Shown here: positions 41,324 through 49,525 of the stretch, one piece after another
How positions within the stretch are numbered: the stretch's first letter is position 1
Layout: each line of letters starts with the position of its first letter
NCBI RefSeq assembly: GCF_024753215.1
Contig: NZ_JANUGV010000001.1
Coordinates: 186,001-250,000, forward strand
DNA from: Massilia solisilvae
Lineage (GTDB): Bacteria > Pseudomonadota > Gammaproteobacteria > Burkholderiales > Burkholderiaceae_D
Length of the DNA stretch: 64,000 nt
Direction of reading: 5' to 3'
Notes under the pieces: generated by a model
Told to the model about the DNA's origin: nothing
What the model saw: only the letters and a program-made list of their open reading frames with translations
Databases searched by the model: none
Made by a program: the position numbers and the translations under genes

Positions 41324-42589
41324 TCAGAATCCTTGCCATTGCCAGCTCAGTTGCAGCTGGCGCGAGTTGTACTGGAAGATCGAGATGTTCTCGCGGTTGC
41401 GCACCACGCGTCCCTCCAGCTGGATCGACTGGTTGCGGGTGAGGGTGTACATCAGGCTGGCGCGGGCCACGTTGGTGCCTTGCGCGCGGACCTCGTCGAT
41501 GAGCCCCGGCGAGTAGGGTGATGTGCTCGACCAGGTCTGGCGCGTGAACGACAGCTCGCCGGCCAGATTGCCACCCAGGTGGCGCTTGACCAGCAAGTTG
41601 CCGAACCAGCCATGGCGGTCGCCGCCAGGGCGCGCCGCCAGCGCGTGATCGAGCAGGCGGCCGGCCGATGCGCTGGCGAACAGGTTGGGGCGGCGCCAGG
41701 TGAGCTGGGCGCGGGTGTCCCAGATGTTCGAATTGAAGTTGGACAGGGTCAGGAATTCGTTGTAGGCGAAGCCGGTCAGAACGCTTGCCTGCATGCCGGT
41801 CGGCAGCGGCAGCGGCGGCGTGACGCGCGCCTGCAGCTGCAGCTGGCGCTGGTACAGCCTGCTGCCCAACGTGACCAGTCCCACGGCGGCGCTGCCGCGC
41901 AGGGTCCAGCGCCCGACGCGCCATGGCGTATCGACGCCGGCAAACGCCGAGGCGCTGTCGTACTGGCGCAGCCGGTCGTTGCGGCGCACGACGTATTGCG
42001 CAAAGCCGGTGGTGCCGTTGGGCGTGATGTCGCGCGTGTAGTCACCCGACAGCAAGCTGTACTGGTCATGCATCGGCCGGAAGTCGCTCGACAGCTCGCG
42101 CACGATCGGGCCGTCCGTCCCCCCGCTGATATAGGTCGAGCTGAGCGCGCCCTGGTTGACGTTCTGGTCCACGCCGCGGCCGGCCGTGAACGACCACGCG
42201 CTCGCCGGGTGCCAGCGGTTGCAGCCTTCCTCGCGCGCCTCGGCAATCAGCCGCAGCATCTCTTCCCAACCCGGGGTCAAGCGCGAGGGCGCGAAGCGCG
42301 TCTCGATCGTGGCGAACAGGCGCTCGGCTTCCTCGGAGTGGCCCAGCGCGCACTGGGTCATGGCCAGGTCGAGCCAGGCGCCGGCGTGCTGCGGTTCGTT
42401 CTCGATCAGGCAGCGCAGCTCGCGCGAGGCGTCGCTGCGGCGGCCTTCGGCGATCGATTGCAGGGCGTTCTGGTACAGGTCCTGCCGCAGCGCGCCGGCG
42501 TCGCAGCTCTCGCGCGCCTGGCCGTGCGCCAGCGTGTGCGCGGCAGCCAGCGCGAGCGCGGCGGCAAGGTGGGCCGGGCGGCGCATCAT
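41324..42589 (-). CDS. outer-membrane TPR and beta-barrel protein
   Basis: 421 residues: signal peptide about 1-23 (ends AHG-QA), helical TPR-like part about 28-125 (QNALQSIAEGRRSDASRELR, AWLDLAMTQCALGHSEEAER), then about 290 residues of alternating beta-strand pattern that end in the aromatic F of LQLSWQWQGF, the Omp85/BAM recognition signal. Plan resembles surface-lipoprotein-assembly (Slam/DUF560-like) proteins, TPR plus barrel, but I cannot prove membership. It overlaps the CHASE2 cyclase gene by 4 nt (ATGA), pointing to a joint function in envelope sensing or secretion. Confidence 0.7.
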   Translation of the reverse strand: MMRRPAHLAAALALAAAHTLAHGQARESCDAGALRQDLYQNALQSIAEGRRSDASRELRCLIENEPQHAGAWLDLAMTQCALGHSEEAERLFATIETRFAPSRLTPGWEEMLRLIAEAREEGCNRWHPASAWSFTAGRGVDQNVNQGALSSTYISGGTDGPIVRELSSDFRPMHDQYSLLSGDYTRDITPNGTTGFAQYVVRRNDRLRQYDSASAFAGVDTPWRVGRWTLRGSAAVGLVTLGSRLYQRQLQLQARVTPPLPLPTGMQASVLTGFAYNEFLTLSNFNSNIWDTRAQLTWRRPNLFASASAGRLLDHALAARPGGDRHGWFGNLLVKRHLGGNLAGELSFTRQTWSSTSPYSPGLIDEVRAQGTNVARASLMYTLTRNQSIQLEGRVVRNRENISIFQYNSRQLQLSWQWQGF

Positions 42590-44490
42590 GCGCGCGCCTC
42601 CGCGGCCTCGAACAGGGGCAGCGGCTGGGCGGCACCGATGTCGAGCGTGTACAGGGTGGTCGATTTGCCCTTGCCGCGCAGGTGGCGTTCACCCAGCAGC
42701 ACGAAGCGATGGCGGCGCGCGCGCTCGACCGTGCCGGCGCCGATGATCACGTCATGCGGGAAGTCGCGCGCGGCCTGCTCCAGGCGCGAGGCGGTGTTCA
42801 CGCTGTCGCCCACCGCCGTGTAAATGCTGCGAAACGAGGTGCCGAAGTCGCCCGCCATCGCCGGGCCGGACTCGATTCCGATGCGCACCCGCAGGCGTGG
42901 CAGGCCGGCTTTCTCGCGCTCGCGTGACAGGCGATCGACGCGTTGCAGGATCTCGAGCGCGGCGTCGAGCGCGAGGTCGGCGTGATGCTCGAGCGGCAGT
43001 GGCGCGCCCCAGAACGCGACCAGGCCGTCGCCGGTGTACTTGTCCAGCGTGCCCTGCATCGCGATCACCGGCCCGGTCAGGCAGTCGAGGAAGGCGCGCG
43101 TCAGTTCGGCTGCTTCTTCCATCGACAGCGACTCGACCTGGCTGGTGTAGCCCTGCATGTCTGCGATCAGTGTGGTCACGTCGAGCAGGCGCGGCGCCAG
43201 CGGGTCTTCCATGTCGCTGCGCAGCAGCTCGGCCACCACGCCGGGGGCCACATACTGGCGCAGGGTGTCGAGCAGGCGGCGCGACTTGCGCTGGGTGAGT
43301 TGCCACTGGTATGGCACCGCGACCGCCAGCAGGAACAGATTGGTGGCCAGCGGCGCGGTGGTCGAGAACACCGGATCGTGCGGCGCGGCGGCGAACGCCA
43401 CTCCCAGCCAGACCAGGGACAGCGCGGCCAGCAGGCCGACGCTGGCGGCGGCCGCCAGGCGCGGGAACGCGAAGCCCGCCAGCAGCACCGCCGCCAGCGC
43501 GAACCCGAGCGCCAGCAGCCGGCCTGGCCACGGCGCGGGCACGGCGCCTTGCTGGCGGTCGAGCAGGGTCGAGAGCATGGTGGCCTGCACCCCCAGCCCC
43601 GGGCGGCTGGGCGCAAACGGGGTGGCGACGCGGTCGGTCATGCCGAGCGAGGAGGAGCCGACCACCACCAGCCGCCCGCGCGCGCTTGCCGGGTCGATCG
43701 ACTGCGCCAGGATGTCGGCGGCGCTGACCACGGTATAGGCGCCCCAGTCGCGCCGGTAGTCCACGCGCAGCAGCGGATCGGCCGGCAGCGCGATTGCGCC
43801 GCCGCCGGCGCAACAGTCCACCAGTGCGAGCGCGAGCGCCGGGTACTGGCGGCCGTCAAAGCTGGTCAGCAGCGGCACCCGCCGCAGCACGCCGTCAGGG
43901 TCGGGGATGAAGCCGATGTTGCCGACGTGGCGGGCATGGGACAGGCCGGCGTGGTTGGCGATGTAACCAGTGGCCGGCGTCGCCGCGCCGTCGTTGCGCG
44001 GGCGGGCGCCGGCCAGCACGCCGGCGCGCAGCGGCTGCGGGCGCAGCTGCGCGAAGTCGTAGTCGAAGGCCTGCGCCAGCACCAGGGGCCCGTGCCGGGC
44101 GAGCGCGGCCAGGCGCGCGTCGCCCAGCGCGTCGCCCGCTTCCGGCAGCAGGATGTCGAGCGCAACGCCGCGTGCCTCGTAGCGGTCGAGGAGCGTCTCG
44201 ACCAGGTCGGCAATGCGGCTGTGCGGCCACGGCCAGGGGCCGAGCTGGGCCAGGCTGGCCTCGTCGATATCGACCACCAGCACGCGCGGCTCCGGAGCGG
44301 TGATGGCGCGCATGCGCACGAACACATCGCGCGCAAGTTCGTTGCCGAAAAACGACGTTCCAACCGCCGGGCCCCACTGGGCAAAGATGGTCAGCGCCAG
44401 CGCCAGTGCGCCGATCAGCGCGCGCGCCAGCGGTGCCGGAAGCCGGAAATGGTAGCGCGCAGCAGGAGATTTGAGAGTGTGTTCGACCAC
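42586..44490 (-). CDS. CHASE2-domain class III adenylate cyclase
   Basis: 634 residues: N-terminal helix about 25-40, CHASE2 periplasmic sensor about 45-310, three helices about 325-395, cyclase domain about 425-615. Metal-binding Asp residues are in LIADMQGYT and YTGDGLVAF; the base-selecting Lys is in LDKYTGDG, and Thr in SIYTAVGD replaces the second specificity residue, typical of class IIIb adenylate cyclases; Asn and Arg are in VNTASRLE. So cAMP, not cGMP, is likely. Start: GTG 44490 has AAGGG five bases upstream; TTG 44517 is the alternative. Divergent from fecR; the CRP-like site between them lies 114 bp upstream of this start. Confidence 0.88.
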   Translation of the reverse strand: MVEHTLKSPAARYHFRLPAPLARALIGALALALTIFAQWGPAVGTSFFGNELARDVFVRMRAITAPEPRVLVVDIDEASLAQLGPWPWPHSRIADLVETLLDRYEARGVALDILLPEAGDALGDARLAALARHGPLVLAQAFDYDFAQLRPQPLRAGVLAGARPRNDGAATPATGYIANHAGLSHARHVGNIGFIPDPDGVLRRVPLLTSFDGRQYPALALALVDCCAGGGAIALPADPLLRVDYRRDWGAYTVVSAADILAQSIDPASARGRLVVVGSSSLGMTDRVATPFAPSRPGLGVQATMLSTLLDRQQGAVPAPWPGRLLALGFALAAVLLAGFAFPRLAAAASVGLLAALSLVWLGVAFAAAPHDPVFSTTAPLATNLFLLAVAVPYQWQLTQRKSRRLLDTLRQYVAPGVVAELLRSDMEDPLAPRLLDVTTLIADMQGYTSQVESLSMEEAAELTRAFLDCLTGPVIAMQGTLDKYTGDGLVAFWGAPLPLEHHADLALDAALEILQRVDRLSREREKAGLPRLRVRIGIESGPAMAGDFGTSFRSIYTAVGDSVNTASRLEQAARDFPHDVIIGAGTVERARRHRFVLLGERHLRGKGKSTTLYTLDIGAAQPLPLFEAAEARA

Positions 44491-44603
44491 GCAGCCCTTG
44501 GAATGCCAGTGTTCCAAAATCTGAAACGCGCAGTATAACTTGCTTTCAGACTAACGGAGGAGACGTTCAACTTCACGGAAGCGGACTCAACTTTGCACTA
44601 GAA

Positions 44604-44646
44604 TGTGATGGTCGTCACGGAAAACGCGATTGTCCGTGCGGATAAT
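44604..44646 (+). promoter_or_regulatory. CRP-like site and -10 in front of fecR
   Basis: TGTGATGGTCGTCACG (44604-44619; TGTGA-N6-TCAC) is centred 41.5 bp upstream of the start point expected from GATAAT (44641-44646): exact class II spacing. fecR starts at 44669, leaving a leader of about 16 nt. The same site could act on the divergent cyclase gene. Confidence 0.65.
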
Positions 44647-44668
44647 CGCGGAGAAAAGGGGAACAAAT

Positions 44669-45967
44669 ATGTTGCGTCGATTCATTTTTGCTTGCAGCTT
44701 CGCGCTTGCTGCGCAAGCCCAGGCGGCCGAGGCGGGCAAGGTTATCTTCACCGCCGGCGCCAGCCATGTGGCCGAGCGCGCGGCGGCCGAGGGCGTGCCG
44801 GTGCAGGAGGGCGAACTGCTGTCCACCGGCGCCGACGGCTATATATATGTGAAGACGATCGACAACGGCCTGTTCATCCTGCGCCCCAACACCAGGGCGC
44901 GCATCGTTACCTATTACGTTGACAACGCCAACCCAGCCAATACCAAGGTCAAGCTGGAACTGATCAGTGGCGTGGCGCGCAGCAAGTCGGGGGACGCCGT
45001 CAAGCTGGCGCGTCAGAATTTCCGCTTCAACACTCCGGTGGCGGCGATCGGCGTGCGCGGCACCGATTTCACGGTGTTCACCGACCAGGACACCTCGCGC
45101 GTGGCGGTGCTGACCGGCGGCGTCGTGGTCAGCAGCTTTGGCGGCGCCTGCCGCCCGGAAGGCGCCGGCCCGTGCGAAGGCGCGGCCAGCCGCGAGCTGT
45201 TTGCCGCCCAGCGCGGCCAGTTGCTGCAGGTCAAGCGCGGCCAGGCGGCCCCGCAATTGCTGCCGGCCTCCTCCGGCGCGCCGGACCAGGTAACCCCGCC
45301 GCGTTCGGACGAGCCGGTCGCCAAGGTGGGCAGCCCCAGCGATTCGGTCATCGACGCCCGCAAGGTGGACTCGGTCGAAAAATACGTGCAGCACCAGCCA
45401 ACCCTGCCCAGCACGCCGCCGGTGGTGGAGGTGGTGACTCCGCCGGTAGCCCAGCTTCCTGAGCGCGAGCTGCAATGGGGGCGCTGGGCCGACGTCATGG
45501 GGCGGCCTGCAACGATTTCGCTGACCGGCCCGAACGGCGCCGAGCGCGTCATTTCCGGCGACTATGTGCTGTTTCGCACCGCTGGCAAGGACTATGTGGC
45601 GCCCGAGCGCGGCAACGTCGCGTTCCTGCTGAGCGGCAGCGAGGCCTACATCCTGAACGACAATCCGAACAAGAACCCTGTCCTCGGGCAATTGCAGAAT
45701 GGCTTGTTGAGCGTGGACTTCGGCAAGCAGAGCTTTGCCACCAGTTTCGACCTGATCGGTGACGGCTCCACCTTCAAGCTGCATGCGGAAGGGCAGGTAT
45801 CGCCGGACGGACGGTTCGCCAACAACCTGTATGAACGGCCCGCCAGCAATAACATGCAGGTCGACGGCATGCTCAGCAATGCCAACGGCGGCAGCGCCGC
45901 CTATCTGTTCCGCTCGCGCCTGGACGAGTCACGCTCGGTGAGCGGCTTTACCAGCTGGACTCGCTAA
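44669..45967 (+). CDS. FecR-domain periplasmic protein
   Basis: 432 residues. Signal peptide about 1-20 (MLRRFIFACSFALAAQAQA). FecR domain about 40-175, with ELLSTGADGYIYVKTIDNG, FILRPNTRARIV, LISGVARSKSG and NTPVAAIGVRGTDFTVF. The rest (about 200-432) has a Pro-rich linker (QLPERELQWG end) and a beta-rich domain without a known match. Unlike true FecR, it has no inner-membrane helix and no partner sigma factor; the type with CHASE2 cyclase next door is seen in many proteobacteria. Start: ATG 44669 with GGGGA upstream. Cys pair (ACRPEGAGPCEG) may form a disulfide. Confidence 0.88.
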   Translation: MLRRFIFACSFALAAQAQAAEAGKVIFTAGASHVAERAAAEGVPVQEGELLSTGADGYIYVKTIDNGLFILRPNTRARIVTYYVDNANPANTKVKLELISGVARSKSGDAVKLARQNFRFNTPVAAIGVRGTDFTVFTDQDTSRVAVLTGGVVVSSFGGACRPEGAGPCEGAASRELFAAQRGQLLQVKRGQAAPQLLPASSGAPDQVTPPRSDEPVAKVGSPSDSVIDARKVDSVEKYVQHQPTLPSTPPVVEVVTPPVAQLPERELQWGRWADVMGRPATISLTGPNGAERVISGDYVLFRTAGKDYVAPERGNVAFLLSGSEAYILNDNPNKNPVLGQLQNGLLSVDFGKQSFATSFDLIGDGSTFKLHAEGQVSPDGRFANNLYERPASNNMQVDGMLSNANGGSAAYLFRSRLDESRSVSGFTSWTR

Positions 45968-45980
45968 TCGCCGGTCCTCG

Positions 45981-46002
45981 GCCGGGCGAACTGCCGCCCG
46001 GC
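45981..46002 (+). terminator. weak hairpin after fecR
   Basis: 8-bp arms GCCGGGCG and CGCCCGGC with a 6-nt loop, 14 bp after the fecR stop. The following sequence is C/T-rich without a real T-run, so termination may be partial or Rho-assisted. Confidence 0.4.
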
Positions 46003-46309
46003 TGCTTCCTCCCCCCTCCCGTCTCTCGCGGTCAGCCCGCGGCCCCGCGCTTGCCGGATATTGCAGTCTTTCTATTGTTCCTTGGTGCGCCTGGCGCGCA
46101 CCGGTGACTTGCCGGTTTCAAACAGCGGCCAGTACTTATGCGTGAAAGCGACACGAAATGTGTGTCCATTTGTAAGCAAAATCCTGCCCCAAGGAAACTA
46201 ACTCGGTGTTCAAATAACACTGTTATCAAACAGAAATGAGCTGAAAATGCTCGCAAGCGCAAAATTGGCGCAATCTGCTGCCTCGCGGTTTGCTTGTAAA
46301 GACAGCGTC

Positions 46310-46338
46310 TTGCTTCAAACCTTGTCATCCTAGATAAT
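46310..46338 (+). promoter_or_regulatory. candidate sigma-70 promoter of the 891-residue protein gene
   Basis: TTGCTT (46310-46315), 17-bp spacer, GATAAT (46333-46338). It would give a leader of about 170 nt. The CRP-like site lies downstream of it and would block it or serve another start. Confidence 0.4.
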
Positions 46339-46397
46339 GCCCGACCAGCTAGCAAATCGTGAATAGATACAACTTCAAGACAAAATTTGTTCCTGAT

Positions 46398-46441
46398 TGT
46401 GACGATCGTCACATTAATGGAACATCAGGCTCTGTCATGAT
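46398..46441 (+). promoter_or_regulatory. perfect CRP-like palindrome and possible -10
   Basis: TGTGACGATCGTCACA (46398-46413) is a perfect 16-bp palindrome of the CRP type. CATGAT (46436-46441) lies at class II distance (centre about 42.5 bp before the expected start); it is a poor -10, as expected for an activator-dependent promoter. The leader would be about 66 nt. Confidence 0.6.
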
Positions 46442-46513
46442 TCGCTCCGTTGGATTGCAGACGCTTGAGCAACTGCAAGTTAACCTTGATTGAACTTCTA
46501 CTTGGAGCACTAA

Positions 46514-49189
46514 ATGGGTATTTATACCGATGCAGTACAGAAGGCATACATTGCTTACTTTGCACGTCCGGCGGACGTCGGCGGTCTCGCCTACTGGGAA
46601 AGCGCCCTGACGGCCAGCAAGGGTGACACCTCGGCGATGTACAAGCTGTTCGCCGCCCAGAAAGAATACACCGACACCTACGGCGGCAAGGACGCCTACA
46701 CTGTCGTCGCTACCGTGTACCAGAACCTGTTTGGCCACGCTCCGGACATCGCTGGTCTGAACTTCTGGGCACAAGGCCTGATGAAGGGCGACTTCAAGAT
46801 CGACTACGCCGTGACCGAGATCGCCAAGGGCGCCCTGGGCAGCGACGCTACCATCTACGCAAACAAAGTTGCAGCAGCAACCGCGTTCACCGCTGCTCTG
46901 GACACCGTGCCGGAAATCCTGGCTTACCAGGGCGACGCAGCAAACCGCCTGGCCAAGCAGTTCATCGCCAACGTGACCGATGACGCTTCGCTGAAAGCAG
47001 CCATCGACACCGCCGCACTGAACGTGACCGTGCAAGGCATCGTCGACAACGGCGGCGTGGGCGGCCAGACCTACACCCTGACCCCGGGCCAGGACATCAT
47101 CACCGGTACCGACGGCAACGACGTCATCAACGCCAACGCCTTCAACGCCACCACCGGCGTCGATCAGACCAACCTGAGCGTCATCGACTCGATCGACGGC
47201 GGCAACGGCAAAGACACCCTGAACGTCGAAATCAAAGATGCCAAGGATGCCAACAACGTTGCGTTCACCGCCAACGGCGCCTTCCCGACGACCATCAAGA
47301 ACGTTGAAGTCATCAACCTGAACCTGTCGGGCTACACCATCCCGGCCGCTCCGAACAACACGCTGGACGCATCGAAGTTCGTCGGCGCGACCAACATCAA
47401 CCAGATCGGCAAGGCACTGAACGTGACCAAGCTGGCTGCTGGTGTGACCGCTGGCTTCGACTCGATCGTTGGCGCAACCGCCCTGAACGTGGGTGCATCG
47501 GGCGCCTCGGCTGCCGTGTCGCTGAAGAACGTCGACGACCTGGCAAGCCTGACCGTTGGCGGCACCAAGCTGGCAACCGTGACCGTGTCGGGCTCGCGCG
47601 TTGACTCGGCACAAGATGGTACCGATGCGATGGCGCTGACCGTCAACGCTGGCACCGACGTGCAGACCGTCACCGTCACCACCGACCAGAAGACCGCCCT
47701 GACCATCAACGAAGACGCCGTCACCCCGTCGGTGAAGCACATCACCAACGTGAACGCTTCGGCTTCGACCGGCGCCATCACCTTCACCGGCAGCGGCACC
47801 GAGACCACCATCTCGACCGGTTCGGGCAAAGACACCGTGACCTTCAACGGCGTGACCTCGGCTGCAACCGACACCGCTGCTGCTGTGAACGGCAACGTCT
47901 CGACCGGCGCTGGCGACGACACCATCACCCTGGCAGTCACCGCTTCGACCGGCGGCCTGCTGACCGTTGATGCTGGCGCAGGCAACGACAAGATCACCGT
48001 CAACAAGATCGCTGGCCAAGGCCTGAAAGTTTCGGGCGGCGACGGCAACGACACCATCACCATCAACGGCACCCTGGCAACCACCGACGTGATCGACGGC
48101 GGCGCCGGCACCGACACCGTGGCTGTGGCTGGCAAGGCTACCCGCGTTGCTGACGACTACATCGTGTTCAACAAGCTGCTGACCGGCTTCGAGACCATCA
48201 AGTTCACCGGCGCAACCGCTGAAGGTGCACTGGACGCATCGGCCCTGGCCGCCAACTACACGACCATCGACATGAACGCTGGCGGCATCGTCGCCAACGT
48301 CGGTTCGCAGGCTGTGATCGCCAACGGCGCAGTGACCGCCACCACCCTGGCTTACGGCGCTGACGCCAATGCTCCGCGCGCTGGCTCGCTGAACATCACC
48401 GAGAAAGCTACCGGCACCGTGACCGCCAACGGCGACACCGTGACCCTGGCTGTCAAGGCAATCACCGGCGCAGGCGGCAGCGTGAACGGCACCCTGACCG
48501 GTGACCTGAACAGCGCTACCATCAGCACCGTCAACTCGGTCAACGCTTCGAGCAACGCGACCCAGGACACCATCGCTAAAGCAACGGTGACCGCAGGCGC
48601 AGCCGCTGGCGCGCTGAACAAGCTGGCATCGCTGACCCTGACCGGCAACGGTACCGCTGTTGTGACCAACACCGACGGTTCGAAGCTGGCCACCGTGGAC
48701 GCATCGGCTCTGGGCGGCACCTACTCCCTGGGCGACCTGACCCACGCAGCTGGCGACGTCGTTACCGGCCTCGTCTACGGCTCGACCAGCACCAAGGCTG
48801 AGACCGTCAAGCTGGGCGCAGGCGTGGACATCGTGACCATCGGCGCTTCGAACTACGGCGCAGTGGACACCGTCACCGGCCTGAAGCTGGTCACCAACGC
48901 AGCTGGCGACACCCTGATGCAGTCGTCCGACCACATCAACGTCACCGGCTTCGCTGGCGGCGCCAAGTTCACCACCACCCAAACCGACCTGGACCTGGCA
49001 CTGAAAGACGCTGCGGTCTCGGCCAAGGGTGACAACCTGGTGTTCCAGATGGGCGGCGACACCTACGTGTACGTCGACAAGGGCACCCTGGGTACCGTTG
49101 ACTCGGCAGACATCGTCGTCAAGCTGACCGGCGCGATCGATCTGGACGCCCTGCTGCTGGCGCTGAACACCGCCAACCCGGCTGGCTAA
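46514..49189 (+). CDS. RTX/S-layer-like secreted protein with N-terminal DUF4214 module
   Basis: 891 residues, no Cys, no Sec signal. N-terminal DUF4214 module about 1-180 (AYIAYFARPADVGGLAYW; VYQNLFGHAPDIAGLNFW). Then a long Thr/Ala/Gly/Asn-rich beta-strand region with RTX-type nonapeptides such as GGNGKDTLN, GAGDDTITL, GAGNDKITV and GGDGNDTIT. The C-terminus (GGDTYVYVDKGTLGTVDSAD, then IVVKLTGAIDLDALL) looks like a type I secretion signal region. The T1SS operon follows. Likely an abundant surface layer or adhesin-like protein, calcium-folded outside the cell. Codons favour GCT/GCA, GGT and CTG more than the neighbours, a sign of high expression. TTGGAG lies before ATG; a strong terminator follows. 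Confidence 0.85.
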   Translation: MGIYTDAVQKAYIAYFARPADVGGLAYWESALTASKGDTSAMYKLFAAQKEYTDTYGGKDAYTVVATVYQNLFGHAPDIAGLNFWAQGLMKGDFKIDYAVTEIAKGALGSDATIYANKVAAATAFTAALDTVPEILAYQGDAANRLAKQFIANVTDDASLKAAIDTAALNVTVQGIVDNGGVGGQTYTLTPGQDIITGTDGNDVINANAFNATTGVDQTNLSVIDSIDGGNGKDTLNVEIKDAKDANNVAFTANGAFPTTIKNVEVINLNLSGYTIPAAPNNTLDASKFVGATNINQIGKALNVTKLAAGVTAGFDSIVGATALNVGASGASAAVSLKNVDDLASLTVGGTKLATVTVSGSRVDSAQDGTDAMALTVNAGTDVQTVTVTTDQKTALTINEDAVTPSVKHITNVNASASTGAITFTGSGTETTISTGSGKDTVTFNGVTSAATDTAAAVNGNVSTGAGDDTITLAVTASTGGLLTVDAGAGNDKITVNKIAGQGLKVSGGDGNDTITINGTLATTDVIDGGAGTDTVAVAGKATRVADDYIVFNKLLTGFETIKFTGATAEGALDASALAANYTTIDMNAGGIVANVGSQAVIANGAVTATTLAYGADANAPRAGSLNITEKATGTVTANGDTVTLAVKAITGAGGSVNGTLTGDLNSATISTVNSVNASSNATQDTIAKATVTAGAAAGALNKLASLTLTGNGTAVVTNTDGSKLATVDASALGGTYSLGDLTHAAGDVVTGLVYGSTSTKAETVKLGAGVDIVTIGASNYGAVDTVTGLKLVTNAAGDTLMQSSDHINVTGFAGGAKFTTTQTDLDLALKDAAVSAKGDNLVFQMGGDTYVYVDKGTLGTVDSADIVVKLTGAIDLDALLLALNTANPAG

Positions 49190-49240
49190 TCAGCCAATCG
49201 CCGACGGCTGAGGGCGCAAGCCCCCAGCTGTCCGCAGCAA

Positions 49241-49270
49241 AAGGCCAGGCGCAAGCCTGGCCTTTTTTTA
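49241..49270 (+). terminator. Rho-independent terminator after the 891-residue protein gene
   Basis: AAGGCCAGGC, GCAA loop, GCCTGGCCTT, then a T-run up to 49269: a classic intrinsic terminator 52 bp after the stop. Confidence 0.9.
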
Positions 49271-49413
49271 TCGTCTTCCTCGCCTTCCGCCACGCACTGG
49301 ATCGGCGGCCGCACCGCAGCGCGCCGTCGGGCCGCGCATGCGCCGCGATATCCCCCCCTGCCGCGGGGGAGATGCGCCAAAAAACCACTCGCTTGGCCCT
49401 GCTGTTAAAAAAA

Positions 49414-49454
49414 TGTGACGCACATCACATTTATTGAACAAATTGAGCGATAAT
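49414..49454 (+). promoter_or_regulatory. CRP-like site and -10 of the type I secretion operon
   Basis: TGTGACGCACATCACA (49414-49429; TGTGA-N6-TCACA) is followed by GATAAT (49449-49454). The centre lies about 40 bp before the predicted start point, close to class II spacing, with no -35 of its own. Leader about 65 nt to the ATG at 49526. Confidence 0.65.
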
Positions 49455-49525
49455 CTCGCACGCTTGTTCCCGTTGAGGCTGCTTCTCGGGACTGCAATCG
49501 TTGCCAACCCGAGCCGCGACCCAAC

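Larger units (their letters stand above)
45968..46513. other. 546-bp regulatory gap upstream of the 891-residue protein
   Basis: No gene found. The GC-rich start has a hairpin (GCCGGGCG/CGCCCGGC, 45981-46002) that may end fecR transcription, though without a T-run. The AT-richer rest contains a 13-bp palindrome ATAACACTGTTAT (46214-46226), a good sigma-70-like pair TTGCTT-17-GATAAT (46310-46338) and a CRP-like site (46398-46413). Such a long leader region, with two possible promoters, fits a strongly and variably expressed surface protein. Confidence 0.6.
49190..49525. other. 336-bp gap with terminator and CRP-dependent promoter
   Basis: It holds a strong terminator (49241-49270) after the 891-residue protein gene and, after a GC-rich stretch, an AT-rich promoter region with a CRP-like site (49414-49429) and GATAAT (49449-49454) for the type I secretion operon. 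No gene seen. The T1SS genes therefore have their own transcription unit. Confidence 0.7.

Noticed and set aside
46409..48982. 857-codon antisense frame to the 891-residue protein
   Set aside because: Cys/His/Gly/Val-rich shadow caused by the repetitive, stop-free codon pattern of the opposite strand; no start signals or family features.
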